DNA of 64,000 nucleotides from Vicugna pacos. Lineage: Eukaryota > Chordata > Mammalia > Artiodactyla > Camelidae. The DNA lies in assembly GCF_048564905.1 (NCBI RefSeq), contig NC_132989.1:14527257-14591256 (forward strand). Reading direction: 5' to 3'. Position numbers and translations under genes: made by a program. This document shows, one piece after another, positions 48,551 to 59,490 of this stretch (the first letter of the stretch is position 1; each line of letters opens with the position of its first letter). The notes below the pieces were generated by a model. That model was not told where the DNA came from and did not search any database. It saw nothing but the letters and a program-made list of their open reading frames with translations.

Positions 48551-48574
48551 GCAGCAGCAGCAGCAGCAGCAGCA
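48551..48574 (+). repeat. (GCA)8 triplet repeat in the CD74 5' UTR
   Basis: Eight uninterrupted GCA units, transcribed in the leader about 30 bases before the start codon. It lies where the human leader has the p35 upstream start region. Confidence 0.9.
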
Positions 48575-48605
48575 GGAGGCGTGGGGAAGACCAGAAGCCA
48601 GAACC

Positions 48606-51600
48606 ATGGAAGACCAGCGCGACCTCATCTCTAACCACGAGCAGCTGCCCATACTGGGCCAGCGCCCTGCAGCCCCAGAGAGGTACGTGTGAACAGGAGA
48701 GGTGCTGTGGAAGGAGGTGCAGATTTGGACTCTGACTCCAACACTAACTGGGCAATTTTGAGCAAGTCTCTCGCCTACCCTGGGCTTTGGTTCTACCTCT
48801 TGTGAAATGAGGGGGCGCCTCTAGGGCAGGGATTTTAACTTTCTTTGCATCGTGTGCTTCCCTTCTGAAAATCAGGAGAGCGCTCTGGACTCTTTCCTTT
48901 GAGTTTCACACAATATCCAGGTGTTCACAGGGCCCCTGAGGCTGGGCCATGAACCCTAGGTTAGAAATTTTGGACAAGATTTTGAAAATATTATGGATTC
49001 TAGGTGGAGCAGCAGAGTTTCTAAAAGAGAATGGTAGAAGCAGCTCATCACAGGAGTTTCCTCCTAACTACCATGGATGGGTATACATGCTTGTATCAAG
49101 GGGATTATAATTGCAGGTGCCTTGTAAAGTAGATGGAAATGTCTGTTATCACAGGAGCGATTGAGAGATGTTGGAGTCGGGGTCGAGAAAGGGCAAGGGG
49201 GGCTCTGGCTACATTTGTGCCCCTCTTCCTTGAAGCAAAGGACCAGCAAGCCATCCTGAGGACCTTTCCCCAGTCCCAGTATGGCCTCCTCCATGCGGTT
49301 CCCTGGGGAAAAGGGGGGGCTGGTTAGACTGTAGCTACCCCAATGTCCCCGATCCCCCCAATCTCCAAAATAATTTGTAAATTACAGGGACTTAACAGGT
49401 ATGATGTCAGCTGTTGACAGGCAGAAAGGGGTTTGGGAGAGACACTCAGAGATGTTATGAGGAACCGCATTCTGGAGGACAGGTCACTAGGTAGAGACCA
49501 TTAGAGCCTGGTCTGTGAAAATCCTGGGAATCCCATGGCTAGGAGGGCTCTCTTGTGAGGTCTGGATTCTCATCTAGGTTTTGCTACTGTCACATGTGAC
49601 TTGTATAAATCACTGTTTCTCTCTGGTTCTCAGTAATAATAGTAATAATAAAAACGATGATAGTAGTTATAATAGTTCTTATTTGCTGTATACCCGTCAC
49701 CAGTCCTTAGTCACTGTTAGTAATTACTGTGGTTAGTTATGTGCCAGACACATAACTAAATGCTAAACTCAATCCTAATACTCACAGTAACCCTAAGAGT
49801 CAGGCCCTTTAATATCCCCATTTTTATATAAGAGAAAATTGAGACTCATATAATTAGTGATTTACCTAAGTTATCACAACTAAATACTGGAGTCAGAATC
49901 TGAACCCAGGACCAGCCTGATTTCAAAGTTTGAGTTCATTCTACCACCTGAGACTCTTCTAGAGGCACTGTTTGCAGGGAGGAGAGGTGGTCCCCTCTGA
50001 GCTCAGCCCACCCAGTGAGTTGCAGACCCAGCATGGGCTTAGTGAACAGAAAGGGTGCCCCCTAGTCAAATCCTTGCCTAGTTTTTCTCTTAGTTCAATT
50101 ACTGCTTCTAAAACTGGCGGGGCCTGTTTTCGGACCCTTTCATGAACACTTCTGCCTGGCAACATTCGTGTCATGATTCCTGCTAGTTCTGGTTGGCTCC
50201 TGATTTTGGCCAATTGTTACGCAAGTAGGAGGCAGCTGAAAGGAGGAAGTGAAGAGAGGGGTGACAAAGAGTTGGCACTCATCCAGAACCAGGGACAGGC
50301 AATCAAGATGCATAAAGAGGAAGGAAACCAGATGCTAAAGTTAACTATTAACTCTCTTGAGACTAGAGCTCAGGGTTACTTATAGTGCTAACTGTGTGCT
50401 AGGTATGGAGCCAAGAGTTTTACCCTGTGATCTTATTTTACATAACAACCTTTTGAGTAGATGTTCTTACCTCAAGTTTCTCACTCAGAGAGGTTAAGTG
50501 ACTTGCTTCTGGTCCCCAGGCTAAGGGAGTGGCAGAATCAGGATTCCAGTGGTCTCATCTTTAGTATGACTTTAGATCCTCAGGCCTTATGAGAAATGGG
50601 TTCAGAGAAGGGATGGTGGGAGGCAGAGCTGGGACTGGAGTGGGTGTGAGGTTGCAGAAGGGGAGAGAATGTAGAGCTTGAGCCCAGGCAAGACCCAGGC
50701 CTGGGTGGACATCTCACCACCTTTAGAGGCCAGGCCACCCCTGTTCCTTGGGACGGCCAAGAAATAGGATTTGTTTTTCCCCCCTGTCTGGTCTCCTCTT
50801 TTTCCCCACACGGGGCTTCTGCTTTCTTTTTTCAGAATAATTATCCCGTGGTCTGAGCCTTGACCCATAAATCACAGAGGGCTTGCAAGCAGAGAGCCAA
50901 TGAGAATGAGCCATGTCTGTGGTGTCATGAGTTACTAGGCAGAAAGTTCTCCCCAGTGTTCCCTAAACTCTTTGCTGGTTGCTGGAGTAAGCAGGGTACA
51001 GTCTCTTCCTCAATTTCCAGTGGGGTCCCAACAGTTCTACCCCTGGGGTAGGTGGGAAGAACAGGTCAGGAACTCTCAGGGCCCTGGGACAGGATCCTTA
51101 CATCCCCCATACTGTAACATGTACCTGTGCCCTCAAAACCGTATTGGAGGCCAACAGCTGCAAGGCTCCCTGAGGTCGGGCCACCCCTCCTTGTGCAGAC
51201 AGCCAGTCTAGAGAGCAAGAGAAATTCTCCAGGTCATACAGGCTCAGACACCCTGCTCCTGGTGATACCCCTCCTGGGTGGATATTCCTCGTGAGTGGAC
51301 GTTACCATTCAGAACACTTCTGTGGTCACATTCAGATCTTACTGCAAAGACCACCAAATTCTATTATTGCTGAGGTGAGAGGTACCCATGTAACAGGCCC
51401 AGAGAATGGCACGAGGCTTGATCAGAGGCACAGGGAGAGTCTGGGACAGAGGATGTGCTCCCAGAGAGGATGGTGCCTGGCCCTGCTCCAGCCTGGCATT
51501 GTCAGAGGCCCCGAGCCCACTCCTAAAATGGCAAGGCCTCACTTCTCTTTTTCAGGTGTGCTGCAGGCTCCGCCATCCAGGTCCTAGTTGCTTTCTTTTC

Positions 51601-54600
51601 CTGATTTCACTGCAGGGGTTGGGTGGGCAGCATGGGTGAAAACCCCCTTCCCCTAGAGAGCAGCCCTGATCCTCAGGAGACACCCTGGCAGAGGGAACCT
51701 GGGGAGACCTTCCATCTCAACCCCTCAATGCACAGGAGGGACTGAGGCCCCAAACGGACAGGGCACTTGTCCCTGGCTCTTCTCTAGGCAGCCTAGGCCC
51801 AGGGGCGGCTCCAGGATTTCTACCTGGGAGAGCTGTAGGAGCAGGAATGGTGGGACGTACGGGGCTGGGAGAATGTCTCCAAGCTGCATGTTCATAGGCA
51901 CTTGTGTGTTTGTTAGGAGTAGATGAGGGCAGGGGCTGGAAATGGGGCATGCATTCCCCGACTCCCACCTAGTCCTTGAGGCAGCCACCCCCCTGGACTC
52001 TCCTCTGACCTATCTCCTCCCATCCCCTAACAGCAAGTGCAGCCGCGGAGCCCTGTACACAGGCTTTTCTGTCCTGATGGCTCTTCTCCTGGCTGGGCAG
52101 GCCACCACTGCCTACTTCCTGTACCAGCAGCAGGGCCGGCTGGACAAGTTGACTGTCACCTCACAGAACCTGCAGCTGGAGAACCTGCGCATGAAGCTTC
52201 CCAAACGTGCGTGTCCCCTGTCTGTCCTGACATCCCCCACCCTCACATCCCTTACCTCAGAGACCCCCATTCCTGCACCCACCTGGGCCCACTGTCCTCT
52301 CCTTCTGGTCTGGAATTCCAGGCCCTCATTTGGGTCTGAGATCTTGGTCCCCAGATCTGAATACCCTCTTCCCCAGGCACTGGGGCCACACTCATGCTGT
52401 ATCTCCTGCCCCTATAGCTGCCAAGCCTTTGAGCCAGATGCGGATGGCCACCCCCATGCTGATGCAGGCTCTGCCCATGCAAGGCCCACAGGTAAGGATA
52501 ACCAAAGGGCGGTAGAGGGGAGGAGTTATCCAGCTTGGATGGCGGGCAGATACCAAGGAATAGGGGAGGACTGCCGGCCCAGGGAAAGCCCAGCTGGGGA
52601 GGGGGGTCTCTGACTGCTAGGGGAGGACTGGGCCTACCTTAGGAAGAGGAATTCCAGGGGCAGGGGAAGAGCCTCTTGGGGCCATCCCTGGGAGGGCCCA
52701 GCCTGCCACAATTTACGAAGTGCTTCTTCTTTCCCAGAGCATCTCACAGTCCCTCCTATTCTCAAAGCCCTTGATAAAATATATGGATAATGTTTCTGTC
52801 CACAAAGCCATGGGCAGGAAAGCTTATGCAGATTTGACCAATAGGACATTGAGGCAGGAAGGTAGTGACTTGCTCGAGCTCTCACACTTGGAAGTGTCAG
52901 AGATGGGCCTGTTGAACATCTGGAACTCGAGACTCTCACCCAGATCCCAGCTGCCAGCTCTGCTCCAGGACCCCTCTCTCCATGGGCCAGTGCTGGTAAC
53001 CTAACACTCTCCATTTTTTCCCTCCACAGCTCATGCAGAATGCCACCAAGTATGGCAACATGACACAGGACCACGTGATGCACCTGCTCCTGGTGAGTGA
53101 GGTGATGCACCCCCAAGCCCCAGGCCCCTGCTGAGGCTGCACTCCAAGGTCTACACCACGCCAGGCTCACAGCAGACATTTAATACGGGCTCACCAGATT
53201 AGCGAAGGAATGCCAAGTGTGGCCCTTAAACGTTACATGAAGTTCAGCCCCGCTACTACCCGCGTTTTTGAGTGTTTGTGGTGGAGAAACCAAGGTGCAA
53301 AGCTCATTTTTTCCTTCCAAAATTTTTACTGCCTATCTACCCTGTGCCAGACACCATGCAAGGCTCAGGGACTACAACAGGGAGCAGTCAGATCCAGCTC
53401 CCAATCCTGTGGAGATCCTAGGCTAGCACGGGAGACAGACAAGTGACCAAGTGATGAGGGATGTGCAGGGGCCTTTGTGAAGACAGGCCGAGGACCTGAG
53501 CTAGCTGGGGGTTGGAAGGAAGTCCTCCTGGAAGAGATGAGACCTGAAAGATCTCATCTACATGCCTGAAGACTAGGGAGCTTAGGTGTAGACAACCAGG
53601 GGTTATTGGTAGAATTGGGCCTGGAACTGGTTCTCATGACTCCCAGCGCTGGGGTCTTGGAGCCGTGCAGCCAGATTACCTGTACCACTACCTGCCACCC
53701 TCACCAGCTCCAATATGCTGAGGTGTAGGCTGCAAGCTTAGCACAGCTTGGGTCCACCTCTCGGAATGGAAGACCAGGAAATTCTTTTTAACCTCCCTTC
53801 TTGCCTTGCTACCCTGCAGAAGGCTGACCCCCTGAAGGTGTACCCGCAGCTGAAGGGGAGCCTCCCAGAGAACCTGAAACACCTTAAGAGCACCATGGAC
53901 GGCATGAACTGGAAGGTCAGCAGGCTTCCGTGTACTGGTCCCCTCTTTTTCCTGATGTCTAGAGCAGGCCTGGGAAGAGGCGGGGTGACCAGGGAAGCCA
54001 TTCCGCAAGTTGGAGACAGCTTACCAGCACCTCGAAAGCCACAAACATGAAAGTGTGCTTGGAGTTTAGAAACCACCTCAACCAAGCCATGTGGGTCATT
54101 AAGCTGGCCCTCCATGCTTCTGTCCTCAGGGGCAAAGTCAGGTGGTGTTGGAAAGGGCAGTTGAGCCTGACCCTCTGCCTCTATCCCCATTAGCTCTTTG
54201 AGAACTGGATGCATTATTGGCTCTTGTTTGAAATGAGCAAGAACTCACAGGAGGAGCAGCCCTTTGAAGTTCCAACAAAAGGTACATGGAATGGGGGCTT
54301 TGGGGAGGCAGGGTTTCTGGGCGCTCCCTCAAGCTCCCCTGGAGCTGCAAAGGGTAGGGCTTTGAGCACTCCCCAATCCAAGCACAGGACTCTCCCAGCC
54401 TCCCTCTGCGCTTACTCGTCTCTCCTGCCTGTTTTTCTGGGCGTGGCTGCCCCCAGCCCCCATCCTCCATTCTGTCTGTACAGAGTCCTCCCTTCAGAAG
54501 GTAACCTCCCTTGTGGAGGATGGTACTGTGCAAGGGGACCTGAAGCAAAACCCACCCAAAACATCCCAAGAGTCATGGCAATGACCTTCCCCATCCAGCA

Positions 54601-56362
54601 CTGCACCCCTGTGGGTTCCCGGGAGGGGGCTGGGCCCATGATTCCCACCTTTTAGAGGGCTCCTCTCTGAGGCCATACAGCCAGCAGGTACCAGACCAGA
54701 GAGCCTTGGGGTTCTTCCATATCATGGGCAACACCAGGACTTTCAGCCCTAAAGCCTTAAAGGGGCTGTGTTCTTATCCTGGTGCTAATTTGCTGTGCAA
54801 CTTTGAGCAAGTCTCTTCTCTCTGGGCTGTTTCAGAAGTGGAAGATCAATGGCCCACTCCACTCTGGGCCTCAGTGTCTCCATCGTAAATTCAGAGAGGG
54901 CACCGTAGATGCTCTCTTGACCAACTCCCAGCTAATGTCTGAATCCCCTCTACAACACCTCCCTCACATGGTAACCCCCACTTCTACTTAGATATGCCCC
55001 CAGTAATGGAAGCTCAGACTTACCAAGGTGTCCACTGCTTTTCTCTAGAAATCAGAATCTTAGGTGCAATTCTGAACCCCAACAGGCATTGAATGTCAGA
55101 AGAAATCATGTTCTGGGATGAATTAACCACATAGCCTCTTTGATCCAGGACCTTACCGGTCCAGGCCCGTTTCCCCATCCGTGCAATGGGTAGAAGTACA
55201 GCCACTTGGGCAGGAGGCATTAGACTAACAGCAGTGGCATGTGGATCTCTGGTTCGGCTGAGACTCTGGCCCAGAGCCCACTGACTCACTATGTTCATCG
55301 TGCCTGTCGCTTCAGTACTGACCAAGTGCCAGGAAGAGGTCAGCCGCATCCCCGCCATCCACCCGGGCACGTTCAGGCCCAAGTGCGACGAGAACGGCAA
55401 CTATATGCCGCTCCAGTGCTATGGGAGCATCGGCTACTGCTGGTGCGTCTTCCCCAACGGCACCGAGGTCCCCCACACCAGGAGCCGCGGGCACCATAAC
55501 TGCAGTGGTAAGCAGTGGCCACTGCGCCAGGAGCAGGAAGGACCAGGAAGGCTGAGGGGCAGGAGGTCCCTCCTGGCACGCACGGGGCCAGGATACTCAA
55601 GGCGGCAGGCAACTCCTGGGGAACAGCCACTCAGCCATGCATCCACCCACTTGTGCATTTCTCATCTGTTTGTGCATCTATTATTTTTCTCCTTATGTCC
55701 ACACTTAACCTACTTACTCATTGATCCTTCAGTCATTCCTTTTGTGACTTTTACCCATCCACGCATGCATCCAGGAGTCCTCCAGATCCAACCATCTGAT
55801 TTCATCACCCCTTCCTTGGCCTGGCTTACTCGATTGCCCGGCCATACTTCATTGGCACTTGCTGTTATCCAACAAGCATCCTTCCATCCGCAATGGCTCT
55901 ACCAGGTGCCAGGCCTGTGGCGAGGCTGGGAAGAATTAGCCCCTCCCAGGCCCCTCACCAATGGGTGCTGTGGGCTGGACTCTAGCTAACAAGTAGCCTT
56001 TCTGCTCCTTTGCAGACCCACTGGAAATGGAGGATCTGTCCTCTGGGCTGGGCGTGACCAAGCCAGATCTGGGCCAAGGTAAGGGCCCCTGTAGGGAATC
56101 CGGTCCCCAGCAGGTTATCCCCAGAGGGACCACCTCTCTCATGGTGGATGACTCCAGGCCATTCTCCAACGTCCATTTTGCAGATGAGGCCCAGGGTTGG
56201 GGGTTTTAGGGGCTATGGTGGTCAATACTTGTACCAAAGCAGGGGGCAGTGGAGGGTGAAGAGTCCTCGACTGCTCTGCGGCTGCAGGATGCGGGAAGGG
56301 ACAGGGACCTCAGGTGACTCCGACCCTAACCTGCTGCTTCTTTCTCTGTAGTCATCCTGTGA
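48606..56362 (+). CDS. CD74: CD74, MHC class II invariant chain (p33 and p41 forms)
   Basis: Type II membrane chaperone that trimerises, fills the class II groove in the ER and leads class II to endosomes. Coding exons: 48606-48682, 52034-52206, 52418-52491, 53030-53092, 53820-53915, 54194-54281, 55316-55507 (cassette), 56016-56078 and 56352-56362 (TGA 56360). All junctions have GT/AG ends and matching phases. Skipping the cassette gives 214 residues (p33); including it gives 278 (p41). Residues 1-29 are cytosolic, with leucine sorting motifs DQRDLI and EQLPIL; about 30-55 span the membrane; CLIP is about 81-104 with [15 protein letters not shown]-glycosylation sites NAT and NMT are kept; the trimer domain is about 118-190. 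The start has a strong context (ACCATGG). The human p35 start is absent. CD74 faces TCOF1 tail to tail. Confidence 0.97.
48683..52033 (+). other. CD74 intron 1
   Basis: About 3.35 kb, bounded by AGAGAG|GTACGT and AACAG|CAAG. Reverse MIR sequence lies at about 49640-49950 and 50370-50560. Several open frames in it lack any domain and I leave them out. The intron is the longest of the gene and could hold enhancers, but I see no decisive motif cluster. Confidence 0.7.
49640..49950 (-). repeat. MIR SINE, reverse
   Basis: 'aataatagtaataataaaaa', 'tttaatatccccatttttat' and 'gaatctgaacccaggaccag' are reverse MIR blocks. Confidence 0.8.
53330..53560 (+). repeat. Ancient interspersed repeat in CD74 intron 4
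   Basis: 'tgtgccagacaccatgcaag', 'gcacgggagacagacaagtg' and 'tcctggaagagatgagacct' follow a very common ancient mammalian repeat whose family I cannot name; it may be the same family as RPS14 intron 3. Confidence 0.45.
55316..55507 (+). CDS. CD74: CD74 exon 6b, thyroglobulin type-1 domain of p41
   Basis: A 192-base symmetric exon (phase 1 at both ends), so it can be included or skipped without shifting frame. It encodes [20 protein letters not shown], then [25 protein letters not shown] and HHNCS. All six thyroglobulin-type-1 cysteines and the CWCV core are present. In p41 this domain inhibits cathepsin L-type endosomal proteases. An NGT sequon is also present. Confidence 0.95.
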
Positions 56363-56967
56363 GAACAGCAGACGCAGACGCCAGCACCCAGCCAGCCCTG
56401 CATGGCCACGGCTTCCCTGCTCCCCTGCTCCACAACCCTAGCCGCTCTCTCCTTCCCTTACCCACCCCTCCCCACACTGTCTCCCACTCTGCGCCTCATT
56501 CCAGGGGACTCTGGCACCTGGTTCTCCATCATCCTTGGACACAACAAATCATATCAGAACAGCCTAGACTAATGATGCGGCAGGGCCCTGCTGCCCAAAG
56601 CCCCCCACACTAGCAGGGACAGAAGGCCTAGGGAGGTGGAGCATGAACTAGGCTGACACCCATTTCTGACATCACAGTAGCCTCTAACATGAAGCTCCAG
56701 GATCCAGGCCCGTGGACGAGGTGGGCAGGTGCAGGGAGAAGAGACAACAGTATCCCAAGCCCCAGAACGGACACTCCTGCCATCCTCCCCGCCCCGGCCT
56801 CGGCTTTCCAGCCTGTTTAAGAGGAGGATGAGCCACCCTTCCCCTCTCCCCACCACCCCCCAGGAAGAACCACCTCCCCACCCACAGCCCCTCCTCACTT
56901 TCTGCCAACCCCTAGTTCCTGCTGCGCAGCCAAGCTTGTCATCAGCCCTCAGGGCCACAGCTGTGAA

Positions 56968-56973
56968 AATAAA
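56968..56973 (+). terminator. CD74: CD74 polyadenylation signal AATAAA
   Basis: AATAAA within 'tgaaaataaaggtagt', about 600 bases after the stop, as in the human 3' UTR. Cleavage is expected near 56990. Confidence 0.85.
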
Positions 56974-56994
56974 GGTAGTAAGTAGAACGCTTGC

Positions 56995-58300
56995 AGCTCT
57001 CGGCTGTTCTGTTAGGTCTGGTTCGGTTACCCCAAGGGGGTTAATTGGAGACCGTGAACCCTGTGGTCTAGGTGGGAGGATGCAGTCCAGGGAGCCCAAA
57101 CACATGCCCGTGGGACCAGGCCAGGCTGGGGTGCTGCAGTCATTGGACACAGACACACTTGGCTTCCACGTGTAACACACAGGAACATCCTTTACTTCCA
57201 AAAAGAAACAGGCTCCTGCCCATAGCTCTTTAAGCACAAGCCTCTGTGGGTCCAACTTCCATTTTCTCACGTCCCCATTTTCATTTCTATACTAAGAATG
57301 GTACAAGTGTGATGACAGATGGCGACAACACGGGGCCCCCATGTCGGGACCACCAGGGAGTGGGGGCTGTGGAACTGGGGGCCTCTGTCCTACTTAAGGG
57401 GTGGCTGCAGAGCCCCAGCCGGTTGTTGCCAGGAGGAGCAGAGGCCCCTGTTGTCAGACTTCTGGACTTTTCAAGAGGAGCTCCAAATCAGGAAGTTCGG
57501 TGAAACCCCTCCATCTCTAAGTTTAAAGACACTGCTCTGCTGCCTCTGCTCTAGACCAACACATTTATGGGGAGAGAGGCTACCCGAGATGGGCTTTGCC
57601 CAAGGGCCCCAAGGATGCAGCCAGATGCCACCCTGGCTCTCCAGACATCCACAGCCCAGTGCTGTTTCTGCATAACCTCCCACTATCTCTAGGGGGAGGC
57701 TAAAAGTCTCGGAGAGATGTCTCCACGACCTCAGGCGCTCCGCACTGCTCTGGGCCCAGAGAAGTGGGCCTCCGCACCGCCCACCGTCACTATGCCCTGT
57801 GGACAACACCCTGCCACATCTTTTGAGTTCCTCCACTTGCCTTCATCGCTGCAGAACCTTTGTTGCCTACACATGAGGACAACTCATTTCTAACTGACCT
57901 TTCTGCTCCTACTGTGCCTGCCAGCTATTCTTCACTAGTTACCTCGAGAGAGCCTGCCCGCTAGCAGCTCATCCTAACTTCAAAAGGTGACTTGGAAGGC
58001 CCTCCTTCTCTCTCTTGCTTCTGGGTACCTGCCTGTCCTACCCCAGCATCTGGAAACCAACCACGACCATGCCTGAGCTCCCCCTTAGCTTAGATACCAC
58101 CTCCTTCAGGCAGCCTCCTCCACCCCAATGCACACCAGGGCACTTCTAGTCTCCTCTGGCAACCTGTGTCTCACTCACCACAGTATCCCAGAGCCCTGAT
58201 ACGCAGTCAAGAATAAATCCTGAGCGATGGTCTGTTCACTTCCAAGTGTCAGACTCTCCCAAGAATAAATGCAAAACATTTGCCCTGGATGCACTGGGAA
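56995..58300. other. Spacer between the convergent CD74 and TCOF1 3' ends
   Basis: About 1.3 kb, close to the spacing I recall in human. No repeat or exon is recognised. Open frames here are not supported by any domain. Confidence 0.6.
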
Positions 58301-58304
58301 CTTG

Positions 58305-58669
58305 CACCTTTCCTTCAAGTCTTTTATTTTTTGAGTTCTTACCAAAAAACCCACAAACAAAATGAGGAAAAGACTAACAAAAGGAGGACAAAGCCTCAGC
58401 ATGAGCTGGAGACCAGGGGTGTGGGAGGAATTGCAGGCTGAACCTCGTCGGGTCTGCAGGGCAGAGGTGGGAAGTCCCGAGGCCCCTGGGCATGTTGGGT
58501 CTGAGAAGGGAGGGGCAGGTCACTTAAAAAAATATATATATACTGTACATGTCCATACGTAGCATCCTGTGTCGGAACAGAAATCAGCCTGGGGTCACTG
58601 AGTGGAGGTCACGGGAGCTCTGCACAGCTCACTGGCTTGGCCAGCATGGACACCACAGCAGGCCATCTT
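58305..58669 (-). other. TCOF1: Probable TCOF1 last exon, 3' UTR only
   Basis: On the minus strand a good acceptor, a pyrimidine run and CCCCAG|AAGATGGCC, begins an exon at 58669. It follows the donor at 59491 in the preceding exon and leads to the AATAAA at 58328-58323. It codes for nothing. This is inferred from splice signals and the gene-end spacing. Confidence 0.55.
58323..58328 (-). terminator. TCOF1: Probable TCOF1 polyadenylation signal AATAAA
   Basis: Minus-strand AATAAA (TTTATT on plus). It is the one canonical signal in a suitable place downstream of the TCOF1 stop and leaves a 1.3-kb gap to CD74. Cleavage is expected near 58305. Confidence 0.6.
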
Positions 58670-58869
58670 CTGGGGAGGGAGGGGAAGTTAAAAAAATTTC
58701 AATTCCAACCCACGGTGGGCAAAGGGCAGAGGCATGGAACTGATCACTACTTGGCTAAGAAATCTGGGCAAAGGAAACATGCTCAAATGTAAGATTTCCC
58801 GACTGTTTTCTCCATCTAGGAGAACAAAATAAAATCAAAATCTGGCATCTCCGATGCAGGGAAGGCACA

Positions 58870-59040
58870 TTAACTAACCACAGTGGATCCTTGTTAGTGC
58901 TGACCATGTCCCAGGCAATGGGCTGAGTGCTTTAGATAGAATTTAACTTCAGTGAATCCTCACCACCAGCCCAGACCTGTATTACCCGCATTTATAGGCG
59001 GCTGGGTGGCTGCGGGGGCCTGCTCAGCCTGGCAGAGCAC
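58870..59040 (-). repeat. MIR-like fragment, reverse
   Basis: 'catgtcccaggcaatgggct' and 'gtgctttagatagaatttaa' resemble a reverse MIR head; the rest is diverged. It lies in the probable last TCOF1 intron. Confidence 0.5.
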
Positions 59041-59490
59041 TCAACCCCTTTACCATCACCTGGGAGGCACAGAGCCATTAGAATGGCTTGTTTTGAGCAA
59101 ACCATCTTTCTTCCCATGAAGAAATGCCCTCGAATAACAAAATCATAAGGAAAAGGAACTGACAGAGGTGAGGGAGTGACTGAGCCGTCCCTGCCCTCAA
59201 GCTTTATCCGCACGCACAAGAGGCACCACCTCAGTGCCCACCTCCCATGGTATGCTCAGGGTCAGTCATTGCTAGGACTGTTCTGGATCCTTCTGGGTCT
59301 GCAGCTCTGGTTCCTGGCATGACCCACTGACCTTGAGGAATGGAACCTCTTTCTCCACACCCCCTTCCCTTCAGGGCCCACCCACGAAGCCCTGTCTAGC
59401 TCCCTGGGACCACGGCAAAAGCTGCAGTTGCCCTCCTGCCCTCCCCGGGTAGTGAATGATCAGCAGGGATTCCAGACTCAGGAAGCGTAC

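Noticed and set aside
48262-48735. CD74 start at an upstream in-frame position giving a 157-residue frame
   Set aside because: That frame is not the CD74 frame and passes through the promoter; the CD74 ATG at 48606 is in another frame with a strong context.
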